From Sipunculus nudus (taxonomy: Eukaryota; Annelida; Sipuncula; Golfingiida; Sipunculidae), in the NCBI GenBank assembly GCA_026874595.1, contig CM049309.1, positions 29,703,033-29,767,032 on the forward strand: a stretch of 64,000 bases of DNA, in the 5' to 3' direction. The notes beneath the pieces were generated by a model. That model ran no database searches, was not told the origin of the DNA, and saw only the letters and a list, made by a program, of their open reading frames with translations. Position 1 is the first letter of the stretch; every line of letters begins with the position of its first letter. The position numbers were made by a program, and so were the translations under genes. Shown here one piece after another: positions 1 to 11,821 of this stretch.

Positions 1-115
1 TCATGCTTCATAACAGATTCAGGTCACCGTGACCGGTGACAAAAGGACAACTGATGATGGCGGACGGATGACGCCGCGCCATGGCATAAGCTCACAAATC
101 ATCTTTTTTGAAAGG
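1..115 (-). repeat. End fragment of a dispersed hairpin-type repeat
   Basis: On the minus strand this piece reads GTGAGCTTATGCCATGGCG followed by a GTCATCCGTCCG block. It matches the start of the repeat near 25.05 kb (GTGAGCTTATATGCGATGGC then GTCGTCCGTCCG) and a weaker copy near 51.8 kb. It also contains the small inverted repeat GGTCAC-C-GTGACC at 22-34. It lies in the TPR intron at the window edge, so only the terminal part is visible. Confidence 0.5.
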
Positions 116-574
116 TGGTGCCACAGGTCTGATTTTACCAATAATAAGCAAAGCAATTTTTTATGATACATTAATTACACTTTTAATGATATTTTAATCA
201 AAATGGATAAATCACCATGGCATTTTAATACTTTATTTAAAATTTTCCAAGAACAAAATTGGCCATTTTGTTCCAATTTTCATGCTGAGGATACATGTGT
301 ATGTGAAGGAAAATATTTTCATTTTGTTTTAGTTCAACGGCCTTAAAAAGGTAGTGGTGGGTCCTAAGTCCAGTATATTAACCATTATGCCATCACATTC
401 CAGCCTTAGACAGAAGAGTCTGTCATTCATAGTGATCAAAAGCATGTTTTCACCATGCAGCTAGCAGAATATAGGTTACTGGGTCCCAATTTTTACAACG
501 AACTTTACCAGGATATTTTAGCTTTAGGTTTTGAAAGCATTAAAGATAGCATTTGCAAATAAAGTGTTGTTCAC
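116..574. other. TPR intron sequence, nothing recognised
   Basis: AT-rich intron sequence downstream (minus strand) of the third TPR exon. I searched it for a fourth coiled-coil exon with a pyrimidine tract plus AG and found none, so the next TPR exon lies outside the window. Confidence 0.4.
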
Positions 575-648
575 CTCTGACAGCTCCATTTTATGCTGGG
601 CTGAGTTTGACTCTCGCAACTGTGATGTTGTCTCATGGTACTTGGTTT
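575..648 (-). CDS. TPR: TPR exon 3 (coiled coil)
   Basis: A 74-nt exon on the minus strand. The acceptor is TCTCTTTTTCAG just above 648 and the donor is GTGAAC from 574 down. With the single base carried over from exon 2 it encodes E then TKYHETTSQLRESNSAQHK and MELSE, a charged heptad-like stretch as expected for the long coiled coil of TPR. It ends in phase 0. It is called an exon because both splice sites are present, the phase fits exon 2 exactly, and the coiled-coil character continues. Sequence similarity to vertebrate TPR is weaker here than in exon 2, so the exon is assigned mainly by phase and position. Confidence 0.75.
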
Positions 649-1359
649 CTGAAAAAGAGAAGCACTAAAACAATGGCACCTAATAAATCTAGAATGTAAA
701 TACACTGATGCCTACCTGGACTTTATAAGAAACAATTTAAAACTTTTAAAAATATGAATCATCCAACAAGTGTCTATGGACGAATATGCTGAAGCTGAGA
801 TGCTACTAAAGTCCATAGCACATATATATAGGTCACAAGAAACTTAGAAACCTCTAAGAGAAACTTGTTGAAACAATTCATGTATTAAATTGGTGGAAAA
901 CATTCCATATTTTGAATGTTAAAGGGTGTCACAAGCTCATATTTCAGCAAATTTGACCTTGAAGATCAAAGTCACAAGTTTAAGAACTCATATAAAACTT
1001 AATTTAAACAATTTGTGTTTCAAATTCGAGAGAAAAATATATAATATATATTGATCATATAAACATGTTTTTGCTGTGCAGCTTTAAGAAAATAGGTCTC
1101 TGTGACCTATTTTAAGTTTCACAGGTGATTTCCCCAGTATGTCCTTGGATCATTGAGTAAGAAGTTTTAGTGCTTTCTTACTGGATAACAGCAAGAACAA
1201 CAGACAAAAAAACACCACTCAATCAGTTAAAAAATAAAAGTGAAGCATATGGGGAAAGTGTGGATCAACAACAAGCAAAACCATAGCAAAATCCCGTCTG
1301 GCCTTTGGCAAGATGAACTACCAAAATTATAAACCAAGAACTGAAAATAATAAATTTAC
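649..1359. other. TPR intron 2, nothing recognised
   Basis: AT-rich intron sequence of 711 bp. Around 1080-1140 a short stretch (ATAGGTCTCTGTGACCTATTT) resembles decayed pieces of the dispersed core repeats seen elsewhere. No coding signal was seen. Confidence 0.4.
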
Positions 1360-1464
1360 CTAGATCATTGAGCTGTTTTCTCAGGTGTTTCAGCTCTTCT
1401 GAAGAAGTCTCAAGTTTTTCGTTGTTTGCAATAAGTTTCTTCTCCAACTCAAAGTATTTTTGCT
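1360..1464 (-). CDS. TPR: TPR exon 2 (start of the coiled coil)
   Basis: A 105-nt exon on the minus strand, with acceptor ATTGTTTGTTACAG above 1464 and donor GTAAAT from 1359 down. It enters in phase 1: the last G of exon 1 plus AG gives Glu. It encodes EQKYFELEKKLIANNEKLET followed by SSEELKHLRKQLNDL. The block EQKYFELEKKL closely matches the N-terminal region of vertebrate TPR (EQQYFEIEKRL), at the same distance from the start codon. This block is the main reason for naming the gene. The exon ends in phase 1 and joins exon 3 without a frame change. Confidence 0.9.
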
Positions 1465-2984
1465 CTGTAACAAACAATGTAAAAAAGATCAACAAGATGC
1501 ATTAATTATTGAGCTACTGGAGCTTTTGCATGATATTGTACTCAAAATGGACGAATCATTACAACTGTAACAAGAGCCTAGGGGCACAAATAGTCCCCCT
1601 CCATGTGTTTTACTAGGAAAGTGTGGCATCAGTGATACCCTAATTTCCACAAACCTTTGCAAACAATGTTTAAATTCAAAATATGTGCAAAATGCAAACT
1701 GGATTTAAAATATGAAAACCCAACTGCTTTAATATGGTACCATTTAGCAACAGTATGTAAACGCTTCCAAGGCAGCAGAAATCTTGCGCTTCTAACGAAG
1801 TTACTGATTTTCCCGCTGCCTGCTTTGAGCGTTTATGATGCACTTAAACACTAGGTGGTGCACATGGGCCTGTCTGCATAAAAACTGCTGATGTGACTAT
1901 CAGTCAACCAAATGCAAGTCAACAAACACTCGACAGGCATCAGGCTCCGCCCAGATACCATGTGGGGCAATTCTCTCTGAGCCTGTGGCCTGTTCAAACA
2001 GTCGCTGGGGCAATGAGCTATCACTCAAAAGGAAATGAACAACATTGGCTTCTTGGGTTCCTAGCTTGGCTGGTTAACCGTTTTGCTTCCAGCACAGGGT
2101 CTCATCTGATTGGACAGATTCAGTGCTCCCCTCTGGTGTAGAGATTCAGGATACAAGGTCATAACAAACAGCATTTACAATATAGGTAGTTGCCCTATAG
2201 GTAAAGCACTGTGTAAAGAGCGCACAGTAGGTACTGCTTGACAATGGTTGGAATGGATAGTGTAACAGGGTACTCCAATTAGAGTTTACCCTTCCAATTG
2301 TTTGACAGATCTGTCCAAAGATATTTCCTTATGTTGCATGAAGAGACTTAATAACCCCTATATATTGTCAAATGTTTATACTGATGTTTAGACTCCATAT
2401 GGACCAAAATTACTGTCAGTATGTCTGAAAGGATAGCCACCTACTGTTTAGAAAATGAGATTTAACTTATTCTCAATTGTACTCTATGTACCTTCCAGCT
2501 TAAACAGCAAAAATTGAAATCGGAGAGCATGAAAGATGATGGCTGTTGTTTTAACCATTCACTGTTTACAGCTGTTCAATTTAGTATTCAATAGAATAAC
2601 TGGGAGAGTCAGCTCAGGACTGCCTGCCACAGTGCCACCATGGGTTTAAGAGACTACATGTATGCCTCTGTGTGACAATGCATACAACCACATACCGTAA
2701 TCATAAATAGTTTCTAATTGCACTGAATTCTGGACATGGGAATCCATCAAATAGTAGAAATATTACTGTTGAAATGAGGTATGTAACTATATTACAAAGT
2801 GAAACTTTCAAAGATAAAACAAGCACAACTGGTACCTCTGAATACCATATCTCAGGCAAGGCGACATGGAAACCAGTACCGCCAACCGTGTCCTTGTAAA
2901 TATAGAGACAAAACTTTGTTCGTGCATGAACTCTACACCAAAGCTTTGATCAATTGATCCTTTGTGTGCATTGCAGTATTTCTT
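1465..2984. other. TPR intron 1, 3'-side part, no gene seen
   Basis: Mostly non-repetitive AT-rich DNA. A less AT-rich stretch at about 1870-2150 has an open frame on the plus strand, but it shows no recognisable protein, splice sites or codon pattern, so I do not call it a gene. Confidence 0.4.
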
Positions 2985-3205
2985 GATTTACTTTTCCCTC
3001 TCTTTATCTTATTTTCTCTTTCTATTGTTCATTCTCACTTTCTTTCACCCTTTCCTTCCTTTCTTTCTTTCTCATTTTCTTCCCCCTTTCTTTCTTCATT
3101 CTCCCTATTTCTTTCCTTCTCTTTCTTCCTCCATCCTTTTCACTCTTTCTCTTTCTTTTTATCTCTCTCTAACTTTCTCTCTTTCCTTCTAACTCATTTT
3201 CACTT
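2985..3205 (+). repeat. Polypyrimidine (CT-rich) tract
   Basis: About 220 bp almost entirely of C and T on the plus strand, built from CTTTCTTT-like words with scattered A. It gives long spurious Ser/Phe/Leu open frames. In the TPR transcript, which runs the other way, it would be a purine tract. Confidence 0.85.
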
Positions 3206-3775
3206 TATAACTTACTGATGTCAATCAAGTTACAATGATCAAACTATTAATTATAGAGGAAAAACTACAGTGATTGTCCATGAAATAAGTTTAATACCAA
3301 TAGATGAGCATCATCACAGATATTAATGAAGAAGCACACAAGCAAGAAATTGTGTCATGCACCAATGCTATTATGATACATCATGCATTATGTTCAAACT
3401 GTTTTATATTAACTGCTACAAGTCCAGTTCAGAATGTCCACAAAAGTCACCTTAGCAGGTCACAAGCTTTGCAGCACATTGTACTGAATCTTATTTTGTA
3501 TGCAGCCAAAGTTAGAGAATACATGTTCTACAGCAGCAGAACTGGCTGGCATACAGAGATGATTGGATGCGTATGACACTAGCACTGAGGTGTCACTGTG
3601 GCTTCACCTGTGCGGTATCCTATTCATGTACTGCCAATCAGTTGACACTTGGCAGCCAGTAACCATCTTGTGTTAACCAGTTAGTCAGTTTTTGTACACA
3701 ACCAATAAGTAATCATCCACTTTCAATCTTTCACTGATGCAAAGGAAATAATTTCAAAATCATTAAATAATACAA
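3206..3775. other. Intron sequence, nothing recognised
   Basis: No repeat family, protein match or strong secondary structure was seen between the pyrimidine tract and the LINE fragment. Confidence 0.35.
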
Positions 3776-4162
3776 ATGATAGATTCAGATAGAGATAGGA
3801 TTTACCAGTGGTCAAGGAAGTGGCTAGTCACTTTTAATGCAGGAAAAACTGAATTGGTACTCTTTTCAAGGAAAACAGCACCTGTAAACCTCCCCGACTT
3901 ATACCTAAATAAAACAAAAATAACTAGACTCAAAATGCACAAACATTTAGGAATAATCCTTAGCCATAATTGCAAATGGCAAGAACACATAAACTACATT
4001 GCAGCTAAAGCAATGAACAAACTTCTAATCTTAAGCAAGTTAAAACATCTCCTAGATAGAAAAACCTTACAAAATATATATTTCTCATATATCAGACCCC
4101 TATTAGAATATGGAAACATCTTATGGAGCAACTGTACCCAGGAACAAGACCAGACACTTGAA
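3776..4162 (+). mobile_element. LINE reverse transcriptase fragment, 5' half (Jockey/CR1-like)
   Basis: An open frame of about 129 codons that encodes the part of a non-LTR reverse transcriptase lying after the catalytic YxDD motif. Visible family blocks are IYQWSRKWLVTFNAGKTELV (thumb region), MHKHLGIILSHNCKWQEHI, and YFSYIRPLLEYGNILWSNCT. The fingers and palm are missing, so the copy is 5'-truncated at about 3770, as is usual for LINEs. The frame stops making sense at 4162 because another element is inserted. The rest of the same LINE resumes at 8436 in the same orientation. It lies antisense within TPR intron 1. Confidence 0.88.
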
Positions 4163-7100
4163 ACAAGTGACCCATGGGTAATGACGCTCAGCTGCCAAGC
4201 ATGACCTGCGACATCATGGGCTGTGATTCACAACTAGTAATATTGTTGCAGAACCTATATGCCAATTTTGTTTAAACTTTCTACATTGCCATAAATTCCT
4301 ATCATATATGTCTGGTTAAAACATAGTGAACTAGATATTTCTTGGCACCGCAGGTGCCAGAGTATCCCCAGACATAGTAGACCCCCCACCCCCTTTAAGA
4401 ATAGGCCCCCATTTTTAGCAGCATATACTGACACTTGGCAAGCAATTATTGTTTCTTCCATCGATCAATCCACAATCTTTTTGAAGATGTTGGTCCTGTG
4501 ACCTTGACCTTTGACCTCACAACCCAAAAATCAATTGGGGTCTTGCTTTTTCAATGGGACATATGTAAGTCAAGTTTGAAATCTATACATCAATAAAAGC
4601 AGGAATTATCATCCAGAAACTAATTTGATGGCTCCTGTGGCCTTGACCTTTGACCTTGTGACCCCAAAATTGATATTGATCATCCACTTTTATATATAAA
4701 TCAATAGAGGTCTAGATTTAATGATGGGCCATATATAAGTCAGGTTTGAAAACCATATATTAATCCAAGCTTGCATTATCATCTCAGGAACTAATTTTTG
4801 GACATATGGCTCCTGTGACTTTCACCTTTGACCTTGTGACCTCACAATTGACAGGCGTCTTCCTCTATTGGCAGGGGAACTGTATGTGCAAGATGAAATG
4901 TCTGAGATGAAATGTTTGGCTGAAAATGCATCCACATCTTTTTGAATATGTGTCCTGTGACCTTGACCTTTGACCTCATGATCCCAAAATCACTTCGGTT
5001 CTTGCTTTTCCAATTGGACATATACAAGTCAAGTTTGAAATCCATACATCAATAAAAGCAGGAATTATCATCCAGAAATTAATTTTTGGACAGATGGCTC
5101 CTGTGACCTTCACCTTTGACCTTGTGACCTCAAAACTGATAGGGGTCTTCCTCTATTGGAAGATGAACTATATGTGCAAGATGAAAGGTCTGAGATGATA
5201 TGTTTGGCTGAAAATGCATCCACAATCTTTTTAAAGATGTGTCCTGTGACCTTGACCTTTGACCTCATGACGCCAAAATCAATAGGAGTCTTGCTTTTTC
5301 AATGGGACATATATAAGTCAAGTTTGAAATCAATACATCAATAAAAGCAGGAATTATCATCCAGAAACTAATTTTTTTACATATAGCTCCTGTGGCCTTG
5401 ACCTTTGTTCTTGTGACCCCAAAATTGATATGGATCATCCACTATTGGCAAGTGAGCTATATATTCAAGATGGAAGACCTTGAAAGTTTGGCTTAAAATG
5501 CATCCACAGTATCTTGTAAGATGCAAGTCCAGTGACCTTGACCTTTGACCTCATGACCCTAGAACCTATAGGGTTCTTACTTTAGTAGTGGGCCATACAT
5601 AAGTCACGTTTGAAATCCATATGGCTATCAACACTGGAGATATCATAAGAGGTGTGTGATTTTCACCAAATTTGGACACATTAAAGGTCAAGGCCACTCT
5701 TATGGTAAAGGTCATGACCCAAATGTAAACACACCTTATCCCATAGCCCATCTCTCTACATGTGCATAATATGAAAGAAATCTGTCCATTAGTTTTTGAC
5801 TTATAATGCTTACAGTACTGTCAAGTGGCAATTATGGGGGTATTAAAAGGCGTGAAAACAAGAAAAGGATAATAGGTGGCGCCACCAGTTTCCGGTATAT
5901 CACAAGGCTATCCTAGATCTTCGGTCACCTTAATTTTTAGACCAGTCCATGCAAGCTTACTTGAGATATTTAAGAATTTGTGTTATTTTCAGCAATAATT
6001 GACCTATTCAAGGTCAAGGTCATTCTCCTAGCATAGGTCATGACCCCATTTTAAATAGGTTTCGTCCCCTTACCTTTATCTATACAAATGTAAAGTTTGA
6101 AAAAAATCAGTGAAATATTTTTTGAGTAATCCCACTCACAAGGTTTTTCTGCGAAAAATGATGGTCTGAGGCAAAATGTATGGTTGTTGAGCTATCAGGA
6201 ACTAATCCCACAGCTTGCTCGATACCTGTCAGTCTCAAAAGGAATACCACAAAGGCCACACTTAAGATCAAAATATAGCAAAAGATCAAGGAAATCCATG
6301 CAAGAATTATTGTGAAACAGGGCTTCCATATTAATTTTTATTCAATACAAGTCAACTGTACTGAGCTTTCATAAATGATGGTCATATTTATTAAGAAATC
6401 TTTGACCCAATGCAAGATAACATTAATATACATCCCACTGCATTCACTTTAATAGTTCTTGAGATAATATGTTCTAAAGGAATTTAAAGATGGCTTCCTG
6501 GTGGCCATATTGGATTTCTGACAGGTCGGAAATTGAACAACAAACATCCTCTAAAAGGGACCAAACATCATAAACAAATCACAGAAACTGCCCTGGCAAA
6601 AGGATTTCTGAAATGGCTACCTGGCAGACATAATGGTTTTCTGACAAGTCTGACATTTGATATCACACATCCTCCAATAAGACACTAAACTTGTAGCAAT
6701 TGCTTCAAAGAATGTAACAGTTATGAATGTCAAAAACAATTCAAAAGGCATGATCAGGTTGGAGAGCTCTCATATCAGATTTATGAACATGCAAATGTAA
6801 AAAGTGCAAGTCCAATTTGTTTTAATTATCAGCTTACTATTCAATGGGGTCAGCAGGGTAGGTAAACTGCAAAACCTAAAAGAAAAGAAATGCAGAAAGC
6901 ATCACTAAGAGTCTTGTAATCAAATAAAGCCATCCTAAATCCAGGTAAAGACCCACATATTATCAGAACAAACACTTGCTGGTATATCTGTTGATTTGTA
7001 TAATAATATTCAGATATCTAGAAAACTAAGTTTATTGCTATGATTCCATGATATAAACTGCAAAATGTTCCCATCATTTTATAAATCAGTAGCTAAACCT

Positions 7101-8435
7101 TAACACTTAACTCTCATAGTCTTAATGCCTGGCCAAAGCATTCCAGCAACAGTGTTTTTGTTATGCACTAATGATATATCCTTATCACTCCGTGAGCTGA
7201 TACAAAAGGGAGTCATATATCACAAGTGTCACTAACAATTATGGGCTCATAGTGACATGTACCAGTTGTGAGTGCCATGGTTATATATACAAGAAAACAA
7301 GAAAAATAGAGATGATCTACAAAATAAGTTATTGTGAACATCCCTGACCTATGATCTGGCCTTTTGCCCACATATCAACTGGATTCTTTCTAAATGATGG
7401 GTAACTACTTACCACTAACATCTGGTCGGGTGTAATTACTTGGCAACCAATGAGTGAATAACTTAGACCTGCAACCTTTAACCTCCTGACCAGCTGACCT
7501 CAAAATCAATTAGTTATTTCTTCATGCAAAAAGACCTATAAATATGAAGTTTGAATCAAATTTAGTGATGCATAGATGTGGCATATGTGAAAGACTGAAG
7601 GTTTGGGTTGAACAGTTTCACTTGAAATATGTTCACAAGCATTTAGAACAATATTGTGACCTTGACCTTTGACCTTTTGAACTCAACATCAATAGGCTTC
7701 TTCTCCTATTGGTAGGCAAGCCATATATGACAGATGGAAAGTATAGATTGAAAAGTTTGCCTTAAAATGACTCCACGCAAGAAGAGGATGCTGTGAACTT
7801 GACCTTTGACCTCAAAATCAACAGGTCTTTTCCCCTGTTGGCAGAGAAGCGATATCAGTGCTGAAAGGTTTGGAATGAAAGGTCTAGCTTGAAATGTGTC
7901 CACAACCTTTTCAAAGAAGTGGATCCTGTGACCCTGACCTTTGACCTTGTGACCTCAACATCTATAGGATTCTTCTCCCACTTAGTAGGTGAGCTATATG
8001 TGAAAGATCAAAGAATTGGGATGAAAGGTTTGGCTTAAAATGCATCCTGAGGCTTTTCAAAGAAGTTGGTTCTGTGACCTTGACCTTTGACCTTGTGACC
8101 TCAAAATAATTATGGTTCTTCCCCTGTTAGTAGGTGAGCTGTATGTGAAAGATGGAAGGTTTTGGATGAAAATTTTGGCTAAAAGAAGTATTTCTTGGGG
8201 GTGCAAACACACCCCATAACTTCGAGAATATAGGTCACAGTGACCTAATTTCAGGTTTGCAAGGAGATCTTTTTAGAACCTCTAAGACTGCATAGGGTTC
8301 ATGGCCCTAGCCCCTACGGTTACGATTTGTGCCCTGCTAACGGACGGCCGGCCGGACGGCCGGCCGGACAGACGGAAGGACGCCGGACAAAGACCCATCG
8401 CTATAGCCCAGCATGACTGAAAGTCAGCTGAGCTA
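4163..8435 (-). mobile_element. Complete hairpin-ended non-autonomous element A (pearl/Helentron-like), 4.3 kb
   Basis: One end reads ACAAGTGACCCATGGGT (with palindrome ACCCATGGGT) followed by a CGCTCAGC motif. The other end (8399-8435) is a near-palindromic hairpin with arms around a GAA loop, AGTCAGCTGAGCT then an A-run. Next to the hairpin is a CGGACGG/CCGGCCGG microsatellite block (8340-8390), and the interior holds tandem cores of about 290 bp at 4480-5560, a related array at 7640-8160, and more diverged cores between. The same two ends bound elements B and C. The layout (terminal hairpin, GTCC-type microsatellite, tandem core, no terminal inverted repeat, T-run target) recalls bivalve pearl elements and DINE-1/HINE types. 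That classification is inference. No coding capacity was seen. Confidence 0.75.
4480..5560 (+). repeat. Tandem core repeats with nuclear-receptor-type motif
   Basis: Diverged units of about 290 bp, subdivided into halves of about 140-160 bp. Each carries TGACCTTGACCTTTGACCT or a near variant. Exact 19-mers occur at 4499, 4958, 5247 and 5533. Other shared blocks are CATCAATAAAAGCAGGAATT and CAAGTCAAGTTTGAAATC. This is the core array of element A. The same core recurs at 7640-8160 (exact 19-mers at 7657 and 8075) and, diverged, in element B at 17.8-18.3 kb. Confidence 0.85.
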
Positions 8436-9136
8436 AAAATACAACTGATAGCTGCAAGAATTGTAACGGGAGGGGTAAAAGGAACATCACATGAACTCTT
8501 ATATCTTGAATCAGGATGGGAAACTCTCCAAAAGAGAAGAGAAAACAAACAAATCCTCCTTGTACATAAAATGATTAACAATGAAAGTCCGCAGTATCTA
8601 CGCATTCTTCTTCCACCTCCACATAGTAACATATACGAAACCAGATTTGTAATACACAACCTTACTCCAATACAAGCAAGAACTGATTTATATTTCAACT
8701 CTTTTCTCCCAAAATCAATCAGATTATGGAACCAAATGGATCTTGATAAGAAAGCTTGCTTGACAAGTGGCTCATTAAACTACCAATTGAAAAAATCAGC
8801 TCTAAGAACTAAAACACCTACATACTACAACCCGGGAACCAGAAAATCACAAATAATCCATGCACGCATGAGAATGAAATGTAGTGATCTAAATTATCAT
8901 ATGTACACAAGACATATAAGCGACACAAAAAAATGTCAATGTGGCCACCCACCAGAAGATCCCAACCACTACCTACTGCAATGCCACCTCTATAACTCCA
9001 CTAGAAAAACATACTTACCTAGCGATACCCCATTCAAAATTCTACTTTTTGGTGACCCAAAAATAGATGACAAATCAAACAAGGAAATATTCGAATCGGT
9101 AGCAAACTTTATTGAAAACTCAAACAGATTCTAACA
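8436..9136 (+). mobile_element. LINE reverse transcriptase fragment, C-terminal half
   Basis: Continuation of the LINE broken at 4162. The frame runs from ATACAACTGATAGCTGCAAG (IQLIAAR) through a variable region, the open stretch 8571-9134, and a stop at 9132-9134. The C-terminal part has CQCGHPPEDPNHYLLQC, a Cys-x-Cys-x(9)-His-x(4)-Cys zinc-binding-like motif typical of the tail of many LINE ORF2 proteins. About 7 kb of 5' sequence expected for a full element is absent. Sequence to about 9475, including a C-run and a final CAATAAATCATTC, looks like its 3' untranslated region. Confidence 0.88.
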
Positions 9137-9298
9137 TAAAATAATTTGACAATTTTGACTAACTCATCCCACCCCCACCAAAACTCTTTCTCTCCTCTCA
9201 ACTGGCACCTTACACTTTCCAAATCACAACTAAAAACATAGTCATTATGCTATCCACATCTTCCATGATACTTCAGTCACCAATATGTTAACATCACC

Positions 9299-9313
9299 CC
9301 CCCCCCCCCCCCC
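9299..9313 (+). repeat. Poly-C run
   Basis: An uninterrupted C homopolymer of about 15 bases inside the LINE 3' region. Its length is likely unreliable in assembly. Confidence 0.9.
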
Positions 9314-9475
9314 GCCATGCATCAGAAAATTACCACTTTAGAATTCAGGAGCGAGCTTCATAAGCTTTAAGTAGCTTGCGCTCAATCTATTGATACAAGT
9401 TTATATTTAAATATGTGCTTAGGTAGAATACCACGTGAATGTACTAACTATGTATTGTGTCAATAAATCATTCAA

Positions 9476-10554
9476 AGATAGGATTGAAATAATGGGAGTT
9501 ACATTTTAGAATAGTTGGTTTATACTCCATCTTAAAGACTCCTGATTTTTTAATTATCATTATAACTGCTATATATCACCAATATCAGTTATATATTATA
9601 TATATTTATATAGTTATATATATTTTAAAGCAAAAAAGCTTTCTGATCACAGTATTTCCCAAGCTGGTACAAGAAATTTTGAGTTCAGTCAGTTGCCATT
9701 TGAGACTCTATTGCCAATAAAACCCGTTTAACCCATAAAATCCGGGTTTACCCAGTAAAACCCACTGGGCTGGGTTTTACACTTAAAACCCCGGTTAAGC
9801 CCAACCCTAATCATTTAATGTTTTATTTTTATTCTCTATATTCAAACTAGTTATTTGACCATAATAAAAACATAACCTTAAAGCAGAGAATATACAATAC
9901 CAAGATATACACAGAACACCTATATATATACAAACATACAGACAATAATGTTTAATCTACTGGAAATTTTGAATAGTATTAATCATATGAGGAACTGAGG
10001 ATATAAAAATATATAAAAAAACAGCAAGAATAAAAATATAAAATATATTTAAATAATTGACTTGACTATATTTAAAAATAAAAGAATCTTTAAAGAACAA
10101 AATATATTTGTAATAGTTAAACACAAAACAATCACATTTATACAAACATAAATGAAAATAATGTTATTTACTGAAAAAATAACATTGGTAATGATAGGTT
10201 ATACCAATAATTTCTAATCAGTTCTTCTCACCCCCCAAAAAATCAATTTAATCATCATTTAAAAAAATCATTCAATCTATCTAATAAATTATAAATGATA
10301 AATTATCTATTAATTTCACATGAAGACCCAGAGCAGAAAAGGTGTGGTTCCTGGTCTTCCATGAGCGCCATCTGTTAACCCTGATAATCCTCACGCACGC
10401 ACACTCACGAGAGTTTGGCATGAATAGCGACATTCATGCCACACTGCTTGACTTTATGCTAATCAATTTGGAAACTGATAAGCACATACTGCTAATCAAT
10501 TTTCAAAAGGTAAATCAATCCTTGCATTTGCTGGAAGCCGGTCTTCAAATTCGA
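9476..10554. other. AT-rich intron DNA with one strong hairpin
   Basis: Very AT-rich with no gene. At 9717-9816 there is an AACCC-rich block containing a perfect 10-bp stem (GTAAAACCCA, 9755-9764; TGGGTTTTAC, 9771-9780) around a 6-nt loop, bounded on the right by TTAAGCCCAACCCTA. This looks like the remains of a small inverted-repeat transposon. Confidence 0.45.
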
Positions 10555-10869
10555 CGCCTACAACTGGGTGTGACTATTTACCGTCAGGGACGTCTGGGAC
10601 CCCCTGCATACCGTCCGGGACATAGCTGTACCGCCCGGGTCACTAAGACACTGTCCCAGACACCAGAATAAGCTTAAAAGTATTACTTATATGCACACAG
10701 ACCTTCCAGGACCGACCGGGCCAACAAAACCAGCCCTAAACAGACCTGGCTGTTGCGCATAAATGCACAATGACAAAATATACTACATTGCAAAACACTC
10801 AAAGATCATGTGATTATATTCCACAGCTAGTTATTATTATATTTTAATATGAATTTATCAGTTTAACAC

Positions 10870-10930
10870 CATGTTAATGTTTATATTATTATTATTATTA
10901 TAAATCTATTAATATTATTATTATTATTAT
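10870..10930 (+). repeat. ATT/TTA trinucleotide microsatellite
   Basis: Runs of TTA and ATT repeats, interrupted once, inside the inverted-repeat unit. Confidence 0.85.
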
Positions 10931-11821
10931 CGTTAATCATATGCATTCTGAATATAATTCTTCTGCCCAGTATACCGTACGGGGCAACAAAAACCAGCTC
11001 TGAACAGGCCTGAGATCAACCATTTGCAATACTACATATTATACTATTAACACTCAAAAGATACTACAATTATATTTTTAATAAGCATAAAATTGTTTGG
11101 AAGGCCTATACTGCAATGGTAATGATCATGTTAATATTATTATAATTAGTAATCATATGTATTCAGAATGTGATTATACCCGCCAATATACCGTCCGGGG
11201 CAACAGAACTAGCCCTGAAAAATTCTCACCTAGTCGAGGACGAATGTCGGGGAAACTGACCCCTTGATCACTAACCGCCTGCCACTAATTGCTCCACTGA
11301 CATTAATTAGCCAAGTGGTGTGATTAGGAGTTGTTATGAAAGCGTTGAACCGTTACCATCTATCCGGTTTGACGGCTGTGGTCTATGGTGCTGTCACTGA
11401 TACATGCCGTGTGCTTATCCGTATTGTAGTAATCATAACGTGTCATTAATTATATTTGCAATACATAATACTGTCAGCAATAAGCACATTAATAAAGGCC
11501 TCATCCTCATGGTTAAAAAAATGCGACCCTCATAGATATATTTAATTATATTCCATATTGATGATGTTACTTATTTTTATAAACAGACAGAGAGAGAGAG
11601 AGTGATAAATTCATTCTATCATTAATATATCGTATGTAGTTGTTTGCACAATTGTGGGTGCGCATGGAAATTAAAAGGTATCTTTTATCTCCCTTTAAAC
11701 AGATAGAATTGTAATTAAAAATACGAAGTGTCTAGAGCTCAGGACCCGTGAATACTGCTGTGCAGCTATTTTTCCGTACTAGTTCTGGTTTACATGCGCA
11801 GTGGCGTACTTTTTCTATTTT

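Noticed and set aside
2962-3218. Overlapping open frames rich in Ser, Phe and Leu
   Set aside because: They are produced by the CT-rich tract and have no splice sites or protein similarity.
8282-8698. Long minus-strand open frame of 138 codons
   Set aside because: It spans the end of element A and runs antisense to the LINE coding frame; the sense frame carries the real motifs.
9717-9816. Interstitial telomere sequence (AACCC words)
   Set aside because: The spacing is irregular and not (TTAGGG)n. The words form a hairpin typical of a small transposon end.
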